Assembly: GCA_030760725.1 (NCBI GenBank)
Contig: JASWHV010000009.1
Coordinates: 95,778,780 to 95,842,779 of the forward strand
Length of the DNA: 64,000 bases
Origin: Neostapfia colusana
Lineage: Eukaryota; Streptophyta; Magnoliopsida; Poales; Poaceae
Direction: 5' to 3'
Position numbers and translations under genes: made by a program. The stretch's first letter is position 1. Each line of letters begins with the position of its first letter. The notes below the pieces were generated by a model that did not search any database, was not told the origin of the DNA, and was given only the letters and a program-made list of their open reading frames with translations. Shown here one piece after another: positions 32,415 to 45,210 of this stretch.

Positions 32415-35176
32415 CACCCTCAAATTTATTTCCATGCATTGCATACATTTTTCATGTAGAGGAACATTATAAAAGAAGTAGAAATGGAGAAAGAACAATA
32501 GAAATAGAGAAAGAACTATAGAAACGGAGAAAGAACCATAGAAATGGAGAAAGGACTATGGAAATGGAGAAAGAACCATAGAAATGGAGAGAAGAACCGT
32601 AAAAATGGAGAAAGAACCATAGAAATGGAGGAAGGAACCATAGAAATGGAGGAAAAACCACAGAAATGGAGAAGGGAATATAGAAATAGAGAATGGGGCA
32701 TAGAAATGGAGAAGGACAATGTAGAAATGGAGAATGGGACATAGAAATGGAGAGGGGAATGTAGAAATGGAGAATGGGACATAGAAATGGAGAGGGGAAT
32801 GGAGAAATGGAACAAGTGACATAGAAAGGGTGAGGAATGGGATAAAGATAGCTGAAATGAGTCATTCCCAAATTTCCCCCAAAATTTCTAAATTCCCTAA
32901 TCCCAAAAAGGGGAAATTTCCCCATATTCTGGGGATAAAATCCCCAAGTCTACCGCACCACAAGAGATAAGTTTGTTAAGATCCAAAAAAATTTGAATAG
33001 GACTCTTATTTGAGCTCCAATTGGAGTAGGACTCCTCTTTTTCCCCCTTATAATTCTAACCACCATCCCCTGGCCAAAATCCTCTCTCTTTTGGTCAACC
33101 CCCCTTGCTGCCAAGCCCCTTCAAGTCACCAAGTCCCCCCCACTTGCCGGAATTTGGCCCCCGTCGAGCCCCGCCGTCACCGGAGAAGAAGCCAGACGAT
33201 CTGTCCTACCAAAATTTTCATAGAAAAATTCTCCGCTGCTGCCAAAGCTAGGAGAAAGGACCTGCCACGAGGAGGAAGAGAGGTAGGTCTCCGTTACCCA
33301 TCTTACGACTACGTCGCTGTTTCTACGCATCTGTTTTCCTTGCCCCCTTCGAGCAGAAACTTTTACGTGTGGACAGATCGCTTTTTGATCGATTTTTTAC
33401 GGTGGAATTGATCTAGATCTTGAGTCAAGATCATCACCACGTCCACACTTGATCCCTACACCCTTGTCCATCATAAAACCCCATGAAGGCCCATTAAAAC
33501 ATGCAAGAACACGTACAAACTTGTTTAATCAAACAGCACCATAGGATTTGCATCCATCTACTCTATTGCATCTTGAGTAAAGTTTGTGCATGATGATTGA
33601 TTGCTGTAAATTTTGTGTGTGCGTGGTCGTGAGTAGAAGGACAAGCTCAAGAGGCCATCTACGAGGACCTACAGCACCAAGACATCGAGACGCTTGAATA
33701 ACAAGAATCACGGGAGGAAGACAAGTGCCCCTTGACCATATTGATCCCATATTTTGAAACTGTTTTGTTTACGAAAACTCGTATGCTTGAGTCAACTTGA
33801 TGGGACACCCTTTTATAAGAGTTTACTAGTTTTGTTAACCATCCTTGTCGCCGGGAAAGTTGATGAGTCGTGTATGGTCGTTTCTCCTTTTTGCTTTACT
33901 TAATTCACGGGATACGGGAAGCTGAAATATAACATGTCTAGCTACTGCACTCATATGAATAATGATGATGAGATCTTGACGATGTTAATGGGCATGGAAT
34001 CGGGGACATCTAGGCACGCTTGGTTCGTGGATGTTGCTGGATGAGATGGTGGTACTTGCCGTAGATCTAAGGACCAGTTCATGCGAGAATATGCCACGAA
34101 AACAGTGCCACCACAAGGCCAAGTATGGCGGCTTAGCTGATTAATTAGGTGTGTTGCTAGCCTGTTATGGACCGTGGATGGTGTGAGGAATGGGAGTTGA
34201 GGAGGACTGCCCTAGGAACTGCATGGCACAAGAGGGGGCCATGGGTGGGAGAATGATGATTTGAGCCTGCCGGTGAAACCTCAGTGAGTCCATATATCTA
34301 GTAGCCCCTTTGTAAAGGCTATTTTGTGATCTCCTGGCCATACACCGACGGTTGTGTACTGGTATAATGGAGGTTCTGCAGTCGCCGACGGGTGACTAAA
34401 TCACGAACTTGTGGGAAAAGTGGTCCCACCTCTACAGTGTGTAAAACTATCATGATAGCTGTGCTTCCGGTCACAAGCACCTGGCCAACTCACATGATTA
34501 GAGGGAAAAATTAGAATGGTTACTCGGTATGGTAATTGGGATTGGTCTTGGGACTGCTTTGAGTCATGAAAGTGAGTTTGGTTTCGATTATATGAATATG
34601 AGATGGTTATGAATATTTATGAGCATGAGATGAATTTGAGAAAGATTAATGGTTGGATGAGACTTGATAAATGGTGGCTTATGATGAAAGAATGTTGCTG
34701 ATTTACTTGGATATATTAGGCTTTAACATGTTTATGAAATAAAACTTGTTTGCTGCAATGAGCCTTTTTATTTCCTATCTTGTTGTAAGCTACATGTCAT
34801 ACTTTTCCCGCACTTGCTGAGTACGACATGTACTCACCCTTGCATTACCACATAAACACCAGCTATAGGAGATGAGTACTTCGAGGACCATGTGGAGTAC
34901 TAGGCATGCGAACTACCGTTAACATGCCTGTGGAGTTGAAGATTGGAGCCTGCTGTTTAGTTATTTCCGCTGTCGTTTAGAGACTTTCGCTGCAAGAATA
35001 AGCTAGATATTCATGAAGTGAGACATTGAGTCATTGTAATAAAATACTTAAACACTATTTGTTCATTCGTGGTTATATTCTGAATTCAGTTTGTGGATTA
35101 CATGTGTATGTGTGATGAACATCCTGGGCACACATATGCATTCACTTGGTTCTATTTTTCGGAACCGGGTGTCACA
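32410..35176 (+). repeat. Element C 3' LTR (2767 bp)
   Basis: It begins TGTAACACCC and ends GGGTGTCACA, imperfect inverted termini. It aligns in reverse to the four segments of the element B LTR except for the U3 array. It contains GC-richer sequence at 33050-33400 and many chance ORFs. Confidence 0.9.
32470..32830 (+). repeat. GAAATGGAG tandem array in the U3 of element C
   Basis: About 16 imperfect units of 20-25 bp built on CATAGAAATGGAGAA. It occupies the LTR position where element B carries the CACGTG minisatellite. ORFs across it on both strands are repetitive and not genes. Confidence 0.85.
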
Positions 35177-35181
35177 GTACG

Positions 35182-38100
35182 TCACCTATTCTAACAATTT
35201 GGTCATTTTACTTCTCTAATCATCTTATAACCGGCAAAAACAAAATACCCTATATATACCTTTGCCTTGAGATTTTTATTCACATTATCACAAGCTTCAA
35301 TTGTCTTCCGTCATTTAAACTTTCTTGCTTATTTCTCCAATCACTTGACACTAACATCATAATCGTCTCAATGGAAATTGCTAGGTCAAAGTATGTGTTC
35401 TTGTTAATTACCAAACACCAAGTGATGACAAAGATGCTTCAACCGCCCAACCAAAATGACAGGTCATCTACTCCTCGACACATTAACTACTACGTGCTCC
35501 GACCTATTACTATAAGAGCCCTCTCTAGACTATAAAAAGGGTGGCTTCGAGCCAGGGGCAGGAGATGTTTTATCGCACAGGAGAAGATTGATTCTTGGGC
35601 AAGAACCCCAACACTGTAACATTCATTACTCTATACAACCTCTAATCAGAACATAGTACTATTAGCCTTCGAGCAGTCCCAATCTGGTAAAACTCCCACC
35701 CCCATTGTTGAATCTCTTTCTCTCAAACACGAACACATTGCACGACCCTCGACCGAACTCCAATGTGTGATCGTACAGATCACGTAAATATTATTAACGG
35801 TCGCTGACAAATATATAGATTATATATAAATGAAATTTTATACACCACACGCAAGGGAACAGACTTTATTATTCTACCTATAGCAAAGGTGTAGTTGATA
35901 TCTATGTATATTTGTTAAAAGAATATATTTATAATGTCTTGTTTATTCTATATTTATTAAAATTATATATTTGAAATATGTGGCAACCTGCTCCAAAATC
36001 CCACTCCTCCCGGTGCTGCCACCGTGCTCCGCCCCTCTGTCTCGACGTCAGTGGCCTCCTCATTGACGGCGTGGTCTCCACCATCCTCATCCCAAAGATC
36101 CTAGCCACCTAGCCAGGGACGGGTTGCCGCTTCTACGTTTCCGCGTACGACAGACTGGAGGCCTTGATGCGGTCCCTGGCTCTGGATAGCCTTCAAATCT
36201 TAAGATTCATGGTGACGGATTCCTCTGTGGACAAACAGAGCGGAAATAGGTGCAGACTCGAGCCAGGGCTTCTATTTTTCAGGGGTACTTTTTTTTGCTC
36301 TTCTTCAAACCCATTTAAACAGCTTCCAAGGCAGCCTAGGCTTTGGTCTGTTCTCGCTGTCGCATTATGGCCAAACAAGGGAAGCGGAGCCCAGCGAACT
36401 GGCGGACCGCGGACCACCACAGCCCAAGCCAACACGGGCGCAGAGAGCAGAGTAATAAGAATACCCAGCCCAATTGGCAGTTGATTACCATGCTTTGGCG
36501 TTAGGTCTGGTCGTACTGCTGTCCGCTCGCCTCTCGCCTGATCCCCGACACCTGCTAGCTACCGCCGCCTGCCGCATACGTGGTACTGCCGTAGGCCTTA
36601 GCCATACGCCCGCGCAGACTCCGACGAAAGCAAAAAAAAAAAACATTTCACATTCTAAGCTGAATCACTTAAAATGGTACTAAACAGCAAAAAAATAAAA
36701 TGTTTCAGCAGTGAATCTATAAGAAATAATTCACTTTTTATCTATGAATCTGAATCATCTAAAAAAGTGTTCTACATCCTGAATCACTTCATATTATTGT
36801 ACCTACCCTCCGATTTCACAATTATTTACAGTGATTTGCCATCGTCCACCTTTATTATCAACTCGTCACCGTTGTTGCGACGCAACAAAGATTTATCCGT
36901 GCATGCGGATGATATATATTTTACAATGACACTTATAAATAATGTTTATTATAAGAATTTAATATATATTATAATATGACAAAAATAATATAGTCCATCA
37001 AGGATAAATAGATCATTTCAATCCTGCTCCTCTCTATACTGAAACTGAAATCTGAAAACTAGTCAAACGGTTTCTAAATTGATTCTGTTTCAGTTGAGAA
37101 GCAGAAACTGAAACGTTTCTGATTCTCGGAGAATCTGGGACTTAACCAAACGGACACTAAGTCTGCCGTGCTGCATGCGCGAAAATAAAACGTGAAAACG
37201 AGTAAGCAAGCAAACAGAGTCCTAGAATCGATGGATATTTTTCTCCATTATCCAGTTATTATCGACGTATTAGATTTAGGCAGGCGGGTTCTTCCATTTT
37301 GCACATTTTCAGAAAATACTATGTTGTTACATTTGCCACTGCTAGCTTTGGTCGATCTTAATTCTTAAAATACTTGATCATCCTATTGTACGTAGGAATA
37401 GGTACACTCGAATCCAAAAGTATCACTGTGACGTTGGTGATTACATCTATTGTGCGTCGTAGAGCCATAGAGTACAGGAGTCGATGATGCCTTCGCAGGA
37501 CTCCAGGGTGGCTTGACCATCGACCTCGCAGGACGCCATGATGGCTTGGCGGCTTTAGCCAATTGTACAATCATTCCCTCAGTATGCACAACACATTAAT
37601 TTATATTATACAACTTATGACATAAAGTTAATCTTTTCAAATTTATATTGTGTACATGACACAATCAGGACTTATTGTATTGATCACAGTATCACTTAAG
37701 AGCGAAGTTTTAGAGAAGATTGAATATGAGCATATACTGGAATATCTGATTTAAAGTAACAACAAAAGAATGGTATTATTCAGATAAGTCTAATAGGAGA
37801 TATGTTTTTTTATAAATCCTATCATTATATATGATTTTATTACAATATAGACATTATTAAAAGTTTATAGTTCTATTTTTATAAAAATAGACTCCATTTT
37901 AGTATTTCATGCAACACTTCAGATTTTAACGGTCGGCACCGTACTGGTGTTTTTCTGGTCTTTAACATCAGTGCGCGCGCGGGTGCTATATCCCCAATGA
38001 TACAATCGAAGTGCTTAATCTTCATCTCCCCCGACTCAGGCATCTCGCACTTGAAAATGTTTGCCATCTCGGTGGAGTCACTAAACAGCGTACAATTGCT

Positions 38101-38681
38101 GCCTCTCCTGTACTACTCGGGTGCTTTAGCAATATCTGTTACAGTTGTTTAGGTACATGAGCAATATTTCTTGTATTGTGCTAGTACAGGAAAAAAATCA
38201 TAGTCTACATTATAGAGATTGCCTAATGCAGTGTTTTATGTTTTGCTAAGGACTTGTTGGGAATGTAGCGTGCGGGTCAGGACTCTAGCAGTCCATGCTT
38301 GGAGAAGCCATACATCCAGGTGATAATACTTCACAGTTAGTGCTCACAAATTCTCTTCTAATGAGCTTACTGTTCTGAAAATTGACCTGGAAATGTTTTT
38401 TCTCTAGTTTTCATTTCAGTCTCTTATGCGAGCTAACATGGTTAGACCAAAGGCTTTATTGTTATTGTCATCTCTTATTCCAGCTAACAAAGAAGCTGTT
38501 GTATCATAAAAATCATCACCTTATTAGATCCCTTGATATCGATATCAAGACAGTAGCGTTAAGAATTATCGAGGCAAACCGTACATGTTGGCTTTGCAAG
38601 ATTCTTTGTACCAAAAGCAAAAATGCTAGAGTGAATGATCTTCTTGGGTAAACATTGCTGTGATGAGAAGATCATCATTGC
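35182..38681. other. Unassigned intergenic DNA between element C and CACTA-2
   Basis: AT-rich sequence without a gene I can defend. Possible pieces are an exon-like GC-rich stretch at 36001-36240 and a degraded transposon end near 37080-37165 (AACCAAACGGACACTAAG, the type that ends many hAT/Harbinger MITEs, partner end not seen). Short frames at 37879-38067 (minus) and 38382-38651 (plus) lack recognisable motifs. Confidence 0.5.
36001..36240 (+). pseudogene. Exon-like protein fragment, family not recognised
   Basis: A plus-strand frame reads CLDVSGLLIDGVVSTILIPK, an in-frame TAG, then CRFYVSAYDRLEALM and LALDSLQILRFMVTDSS. Codon use is GC rich in an AT-rich neighbourhood, and the sequence is not repetitive, so it looks like a captured or decayed gene piece. 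I do not know the family. Confidence 0.3.
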
Positions 38682-39596
38682 AAACACCACAACAAAGCAC
38701 AACATTTATGATGGTCAAACTTAATTACGACAGTTTTAAGGTTGGCCGTCATAATTAATGTTATTTATGACGGCCAGGTTTGGCCGTCGTAAGTACCCGG
38801 GCCAGAGGCCGGCGCCGGCATTCTTGCCCGCGCCGACCCCAACCCACGCCTTCCACCGCCGCCGCGTCCTCCGTCGCCCCGGCCGCCAGGCCTCCACCCC
38901 GGTCGCCCCAGCCCCTGCTGCCCCCCCCCCCCCCCGGCCGTGACGCTCCGGTGCCTGCCACGCTCGGCCCCGGCCGCCTCCCCGGCACCCAGCCCCTGGC
39001 GCGCAGCCCTCGGCCCCGGCCCCGGCCTTCCCGCAGCCCGCCACCACCTCCGACGTCGCCGCCCCGCCACAAAAGCAAGTATGTTTTTTATTTGTGTAAT
39101 TAGTTGATTATTAGAATAGATGAAAAATGTGTTAGATAATTTGGTATATTTCCTTTTTATACAAAAGTTTGGTATATTGTTAATTAATTGTTACATTTGT
39201 TTAATTAGTTCATTATTTAGTTAACGACAACAATTTGAAAATAAAGAAAGCATGTGATAACGTTTTATTATCAGTATTCTTTTAGTTGTAAATTGAACTT
39301 AGTTTAATTTTTTGTTTAATTAGTTGTATAATTAGGTGTATTAGTTAGTTTAGTTGTTAATTATATGTTTTATATATGTTCATTTAGTTTTAAATTGTAT
39401 TTAGTTTGTTAATGAGTACTATCTTAGTTGTTAATTAGATGTTATATTAAGTAATGTATTATGTTGTTAGTTTAATTGTTAATTATTTGTTTTATTTGAT
39501 TATTTAGTTCAAAATTGTTTGAAATTGAGTGTTAATTATTCGCTTCACGACAGTTAGCTATATACACCGTCTTGAGTGTTAATTATTCAGCTTGAT

Positions 39597-41880
39597 TGTT
39601 GGTGGACACGAAATTTAGCTGAATAGAGAACTCATAGACTTCATCGGCACGTGAAATCAATACATACCCAACTCCTTAACCCTTGTTGCAAATCGATCCA
39701 TCAAAAAGTAGTCTCCAAGGACGTACTTCGACCATGCACTCTTCTTCGAGCTGTACATTGTGTTCCACGATGTAATCTGCCACGCCGTGGTCCTTCATGT
39801 TCCGTAGAGGCTTGAACACCAGATTATACTCCACCAACGAGTACACCCATTTACCTATCCTGCTACTCAAAATCGGTTGTTGCAACATTTTCTTGATGAT
39901 GTCGTGTTGATATGTCGTGAAGCACGTATTGGGAAGGAGATAGTGCTGAAGCTTGGAACATGCAAAATACAAAGTCAAAGAAAGGTTCTCAATGAATGTG
40001 TATCTGGTTTCGGCATCTAGAAGTCTTCTGCTCAAGTAAGCCACAGGTTGTTCCTTACCTTGGCTTTCTTGAATTAACACAACCCCAATAGGCTTTTTGC
40101 AGCTATGTAGAGCCAGAAACAGATTCCTCATGTGTGGTGCACGCAAAACCGGTGGTTTCATCAAATATTCTTTGATCTTCTCAAAAGCCTCCTTGTGTTA
40201 TGCCTCCCAAGTAAACTCCTGCTCGTGTTTGAGTAAACCTCTAGGATACGGGTCATTGTCATAGTGGTCGGGGTAAGACTTTCGGTAGTTTCTAATCGTT
40301 GTTCTCATCGTCACCCTGAGTTCTCTAAGCGTTTTGGTTATTTGTTCCCTGAGTTCTTCGTGTGGTGCTTGGTTCTGTTGCATGGAAGGCTCAAGCAAGT
40401 TGCACGGTGAACCTTATGGGGGTATTGGAGGGAAGTACGTGACGGGTACTAGCCCAAGCGGTACACTGTTCCCCGTGGGTGGAATGGCAGGTCCATATGC
40501 CACCGTTTGGTAGTATGGCTGCTGCACATTCGTGTTAGGCTGCCTGGCTTGCGTGTACGTAGATGGCGTGCAAGGTGGTTGAACACTAGCTGAGTTCCCT
40601 GCTGCACTCCTCGAGTTAGCTTCTACATATTTTCCTACTGCCTCATCTTGCATTTTCTACATGGTAGATCGAATCTGCAGGTGAAGGTTTCGATTTATCG
40701 TGTTTTCTATGTCGGTTTTGAATGTGTCGAACTAATTCTTAAGCCTATTAACTACCAATGATGCCATTTGCTCTAGATTGGCACTATACTTCAAAGAGAC
40801 CGATACATCTGCAAGTTGCATGAGTTCTTCGAGTGAAATCGGTGAATTTACCTTGTGAGCGGTTGCTTCGCGCATGTTAGCCTTCTAGACGATGCCTCCT
40901 CGCGTCTTGTGGAAGCAAGCAAGCTTGGCTTGGAGTCACGCCATCTTTTCCTCTTGGATCTCTTGCTCAACCTCTTCCTTGACGCGTTCACGTTCCTCCT
41001 ATGAAAGATCATCAAGCTGGACGTCGATGACGTTGCTCGCATCGATGGTTTTGCCGTCGACCTTCCTTCTCAACGCGTCGGCCATGACTTTTCTAGATGC
41101 GATCAGTACAAAGGTGTTCCGATCACGTTGTAGATGCGTTTGGTCAATGTGAATGACATCTCTCCGTAGCGGAGTCACCAATTCTGTTCGTGGAACAAAG
41201 TGTTCAGTAGCATAGAGTCACCAGCAGATGGTCTAGGCCACCTACACTTTGAGAAATCTCAGCGTTAGCTCGCCGAAACAAGTATAGGATGAGTTTCTTG
41301 TTTATCAAGAACGTGGTATGTCTCACTTACATGGAGAGAGTCGGATGCTTTCCACGGCAAAGAAACGAAGAGACTACAATCTAGGCTATGATCTACGAAA
41401 ACAAAAGAACAAAAAGATGAACGAAAAGTTTATTGTATTGATTCGAGCTTGGCTACTTGTTTCGGCATATGGCTGCCTTTATTTGGAACTTGATTACATC
41501 CGAAAAGATTTGATCTTCTAAATTTAAACTAAACTCATCTACTCTCTAAGATTCAATCTTATCTAAATACACGGACGAATGTCGTGCTAGACCTTCTAGA
41601 ACACTTGACACGATAACATCTAATTTGTACAAAGTTTTTAACTCTACCAAGAAATCCTAAGTCCCTTCAGCCTTTTATCTTGCGATTTAGACGGTTTATC
41701 TCGTAGCCACAAGGTAATCTGGTCTTCTCGGATCGAGTTCCCACCCGGACACTTGTATCATGAGTTTCTGAGGTAAAATAGGCTTCCCGCACGTATTTTC
41801 TTTAGTCCTGGGTAGGTTCATTGTCGAAGCCTTCTGCACCGTGAATTCTCGAGATAAAAGGCACTTTCCACCTTGTGTTT
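39597..41880 (-). mobile_element. Nested Tat-lineage Ty3/gypsy fragment
   Basis: The minus-strand frame 40164-39676 is an RNase H region (SRRLLDAETRYTFIENLSL, LRHYLL-like LQHYLLPN, SRIGKW, WRLLFDGS). The last motif starts the second, archaeal-type RNase H typical of the Tat lineage. Frames at 40198-40653 and 40848-41181 are gag-like (Arg/Lys helices, YDNDPYPRGLLKHEQEF). A large deletion joins gag to RNase H. At 41169-41185 the minus strand reads TTGGTGACTCCGC next to an LTR-like TGTTCGTGGAAC, similar to primer regions of Grande/Cinful-type elements. The outer limits are approximate, and I found no target duplication. Confidence 0.6.
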
Positions 41881-41929
41881 TTTGACTCCTGCAACCTGTA
41901 AAACTCACAACCATTTTTTACCTCCAACA

Positions 41930-43295
41930 CCTGGCAACGTTGACGAGTGTATCTCTGCCAAGTCATGGGATGACTACGCTCGTGCTACTGACCTGACATA
42001 CGGGACTACTCAGGGTGCAGTGTGGGCCGACTTCTTGGTAAGTATGTTTAATACATTATTTGAATTTTAGGTCTTCAGTAACTAGAATGTTTAATAATGC
42101 TTATGTTTCTGTCTTCTTGTAGAGACGATTCAGTTTGGCGGATCCAGCACATGTCGAGCGCGCGAGAGCCGTCTTCAACAAAAACGCCAGGAATCTTGTT
42201 ACACAGACGATCTCTTATGCCCGTATTCAAGCATTAAGGGAAGGAGCTTGTAGCGTTCAGAGACGGCTCCGACACGCCCTTGACGAAGGAGCAGTATGCG
42301 GAGGTAAACTAGTAGTATTTTAAATATGACTCTTGTTTTGTAATGTCAACGTTATTTCAATCAATTACTAAATGCATGCAGGTGGGGATTTCTTGGTTGG
42401 AGAAACGTCCGCAGGCTTATCGGGCACTCTGTCGGCTATGGTCCAGTGAGGACTTCGTCGTCAAGTCCAAGAGGGCCCGACAGTGCAGAGGCTCTACTGC
42501 AGGCCATACGTATGGTCCGGATGGACATCTACGTCTGGCTAGATGTATGGTAAGGAAAATACCTATGAAACTATAGTTATAGTATATTTATGCTACTGAC
42601 TCGTCATTATAGGAAAACAAGCTCAATGAATGACCGAATGATGTTCAGGTGTGGAAGAGAGGTCACATGGCATGTGACCCTTCACAGTCCGGCCAGCTGT
42701 GTACTCCGGTGGCGACAACTCAACTTGTTAGTCCCCGAGTTGCTTTACGTTATTTGTAAACATTGCTATTGACACATTTTCATGTATTTCTTGTATTTGT
42801 AGAAGTATGGGGAGGAGGCGACAAAGATTTGCCGAAGACTACGATTGGCAGAACGCACCAATCGACGTCAACGCCGTGTATGCGAGCACTGGCGATAAAG
42901 CCCATGGACGGTGAGATGCTAGCTGTTTTTATTTGTGTCAATTGGAGCTACATTATTTTACTCACACCGTATATGTGAGCGGTGGCTGTATAACCCATGG
43001 ACGGTGAGATGCTTGCTGTTTTTATTTCTATCAATTTGAGCTACATTATCTTACTCTTAATCTTTTTTTAGTTTTACCATTTTCGATAGAATGGTTGACT
43101 TGAGGAAGACAAGGTCTTTGAGGGGCTTCTTCTCGCAATCTTCGTCCGTTGGACATAGCCGACGGAAGTCGTAGAGGGAGCTGGAGCTCCAGAGTGTCTA
43201 GGAGGAGCTACACTACAAGAGAAGCTCTAGAAGCAAGTAGCGCTTGCCAAAGCTAGAGAGGAGTATCAAGCTAGCTACTTCACACAAACTCAAGC
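41930..43295 (+). pseudogene. CACTA-2 second ORF remnant (Transposase_24 / Ptta-En/Spm type)
   Basis: Exons separated by recognisable introns align with 56200-57580 of CACTA-3. They read SWDDYARATDLTYGTTQGAVWADFL then GT; AG then DPAHVERARAVFNKNARNL; AG then VGISWLEKRPQAYRAL and YGPDGHLRLARCM; then a WGGGDKDLPKT block, a FDRMVDLRKTRS-like block and a Glu/Leu-rich helical end. Stops and indels are present. This is the accessory CACTA protein that accompanies TNP2. CACTA-2 has no TNP2 that I can see. Confidence 0.7.
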
Positions 43296-44280
43296 AGTGT
43301 AGATAAGAACTTAAAATACTAAACATCTATATCATTTAATTATTATTAATGTGCTAATGCTTTGCTATCACATGCCTTAGCCTAATAACATGGGCAGCAG
43401 TCATTCCCTCATGACAACCGCCGATGGAGCCATAGGTGCCAACGGAGCCACAGATGCCTTCTTCCAGCGGCACAGGTAGACAATACTTCTTGAAATCAAC
43501 ATAAATTAGATTACTATAGCAAACTGAGCCAAAATTAGTCAAACATAGCCAAACCTCCACAAACTTAGCTACATGTAGGATATTATCGTAAAACATAGAT
43601 AAACTTAGTATGACTTGCTCAATTCTACCTCGTCATAAGCAAAGTTAGTGAAACATACACTTTTGAAGCTAAAACTTGTCTAACAACTCTTGTACATCAC
43701 ATGGACCGGTGGCGGAGGCTCACACTCGATCGTCGTAGCTACGGGACATGAAGCACGACACGAGGACGATATTCCGGGCTCTGGAGGTAGCGGACGTGGG
43801 AGTGTGTAGTGTTGTGCCTTTAATATTTGAAACTATCGTAATGTGAACTGTCTGTCATGTATATATCTGTTTTTGTATCTGGCTGTGAGCTGACCATCAT
43901 GCTAGGTTAGCATTTTTCTGTTTTTTTAAGTGAAATCCCTTATTTATGACGGTATGGAGCTGGTCGTCATAAATAAATCTCAGTTATTTATGACGAGTCT
44001 ATTCCTAACCGTCGTAAATAAGACTGTGTTGTTTACGATGGTCTATTTCTGGTGATCGTAAATAAGCTTCCGGAGGGTGCCCGCTGACACGTCTAAGTTA
44101 TGACGGTCGGTCCAGACCATTGTAACTAACTTATTTACGACGGTGAGCGTCGTAAATAACGTTATTTATGACCACACACTTATGACGGTCAGATACCGTC
44201 CTAAATTGCGGTATCTAAATTGCTTAATAATGACAGTTAATGACTTAATTACAATGGTTTTGACCGTTCTTGTAGTGAAA

Positions 44281-45121
44281 GCACCCTAGGGTGTTTGGAG
44301 GTGGAAAAAAATGCTTCGAGAGGTGCCATCTGCCAAGTAAGGACCGACAGTAAGTTTATGACCAAAAAATGTCGTTTCCTCACGAAGCTTCAATAGACAC
44401 ATGATAAGTGATGAACGGATTATTGTCACGGGTGTGACGAAAATATTTTTGATTTGTGACGGAACTCAATTGTCACATAAGGCTAGATATGTTGCAGTAT
44501 AAATTAGGAGAACATAAAAGTAAAAATTGTCACGGCCCTAGCAAGCACGAGCTCCCATGTGCCGCCGCAGCAGATCCGTCGAGCCTCCTCGGCCACAAGT
44601 TTCTGTGGCCGCGGCGCACTCATGGGCTCTTCATCTCCCGTGAACCTGATCACAAGTACTGCGCTGACATCAAACTAGCAGACAAGGGAACTTCACGGGG
44701 CTGCTTCCCTTCCCTTGTATGCCTGAGAAGAACGTTAATTTTACTAGCCGACGCCTGGACTTACATGAGATTGCAGATTACTCCACACCACTCAGCGGCA
44801 TTGGCAGTAGGGCTTGCGTTTCCCTATGAACGATACCAGGCACCTAAAAACCGTATAGTAGCACCAGCTACCAGCATGTCCACGCATTGTAGCAAATTAA
44901 AGTACCTCGCCTAGATTTCTAGTGCATGAATTTTGATACCAAAACTGAAGTACGAGGTGCACATGCTTTGGGGCTAGATACAAAATGTTCGTGAGTTTGT
45001 TGTAACACGGAGCATGAATATCCCAAAATAAGACAATCGCATGTTCTCGAGGAGAAACCCACAGGGACTCCTACGGCAAAACCATAAATTTTCATGCAGT
45101 GCAAGCTAAACATTCCTGCGC
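44281..45121. other. Region upstream of the DIR1-like gene
   Basis: Sequence between CACTA-2 and the core promoter. It includes TGTCACGGGTGTGACG and GTGACGGAACTC motifs near 44425-44475 that may be traces of another transposon end, and a GC-richer stretch at 44530-44880 with a frame (44456-44914) I do not recognise. Upstream regulatory sites of the gene would be here. Confidence 0.4.
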
Positions 45122-45129
45122 TATATATA
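45122..45129 (+). promoter_or_regulatory. TATA box of the DIR1-like gene
   Basis: TATATATA lies 82 bp upstream of the ATG at 45211, the usual TATA-start distance for a plant gene with a short leader. Confidence 0.6.
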
Positions 45130-45210
45130 CAGTCACGGAGGAGCCATCACAAGCGACCATCTCAGCCGCACCAATCATTTCCAACTCCAGAGCCACGCGA
45201 CCAAGACGAC

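Larger units (their letters stand above)
27689..35176 (+). mobile_element. Element C: Tekay/Del-like chromovirus, 5' LTR cut by element B
   Basis: In order it has a 25-bp remnant of the 5' LTR end (27689-27713, ending GGGTGTCACA), primer site, accessory ORF, a gag deletion, then RT-RNase H-integrase, polypurine tract and a complete 3' LTR. The 3' flank is GTACG (35177-35181). The matching duplication should lie beyond element B, left of the window. B and C are the same family: LTRs and pol align throughout, but C has lost gag and B lacks the accessory ORF. Confidence 0.85.
38685..44277 (+). mobile_element. CACTA-2: CACTA transposon with mutated 5' terminus
   Basis: The 3' end GTTCTTGTAGTG (44277) is followed by AAA, and AAA (38682-38684) also precedes CACCACAACAAAG at 38685. 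The ends therefore match a 3-bp duplication if the 5' CACTA has become CACCA. Subterminal TTAYGACGG repeats occur at 38705-38790 and 43935-44270. Inside are a GC-rich block (38800-39075), an AT-rich intron-like stretch (39080-39595), a nested gypsy fragment and decayed exons of the second CACTA ORF. Confidence 0.75.

Noticed and set aside
32467..32925. 152-aa Phe/Ser/Pro repeat ORF
   Set aside because: Translation of the GAAATGGAG tandem array in the C LTR.
38736..39103. Four overlapping GC-rich ORFs
   Set aside because: Composition artefact with a C homopolymer; it corresponds to the CACTA GC block.
45094..45210. Longer N-terminal start for the DIR1-like protein
   Set aside because: The upstream ATG precedes the TATA box and would bury the signal peptide.
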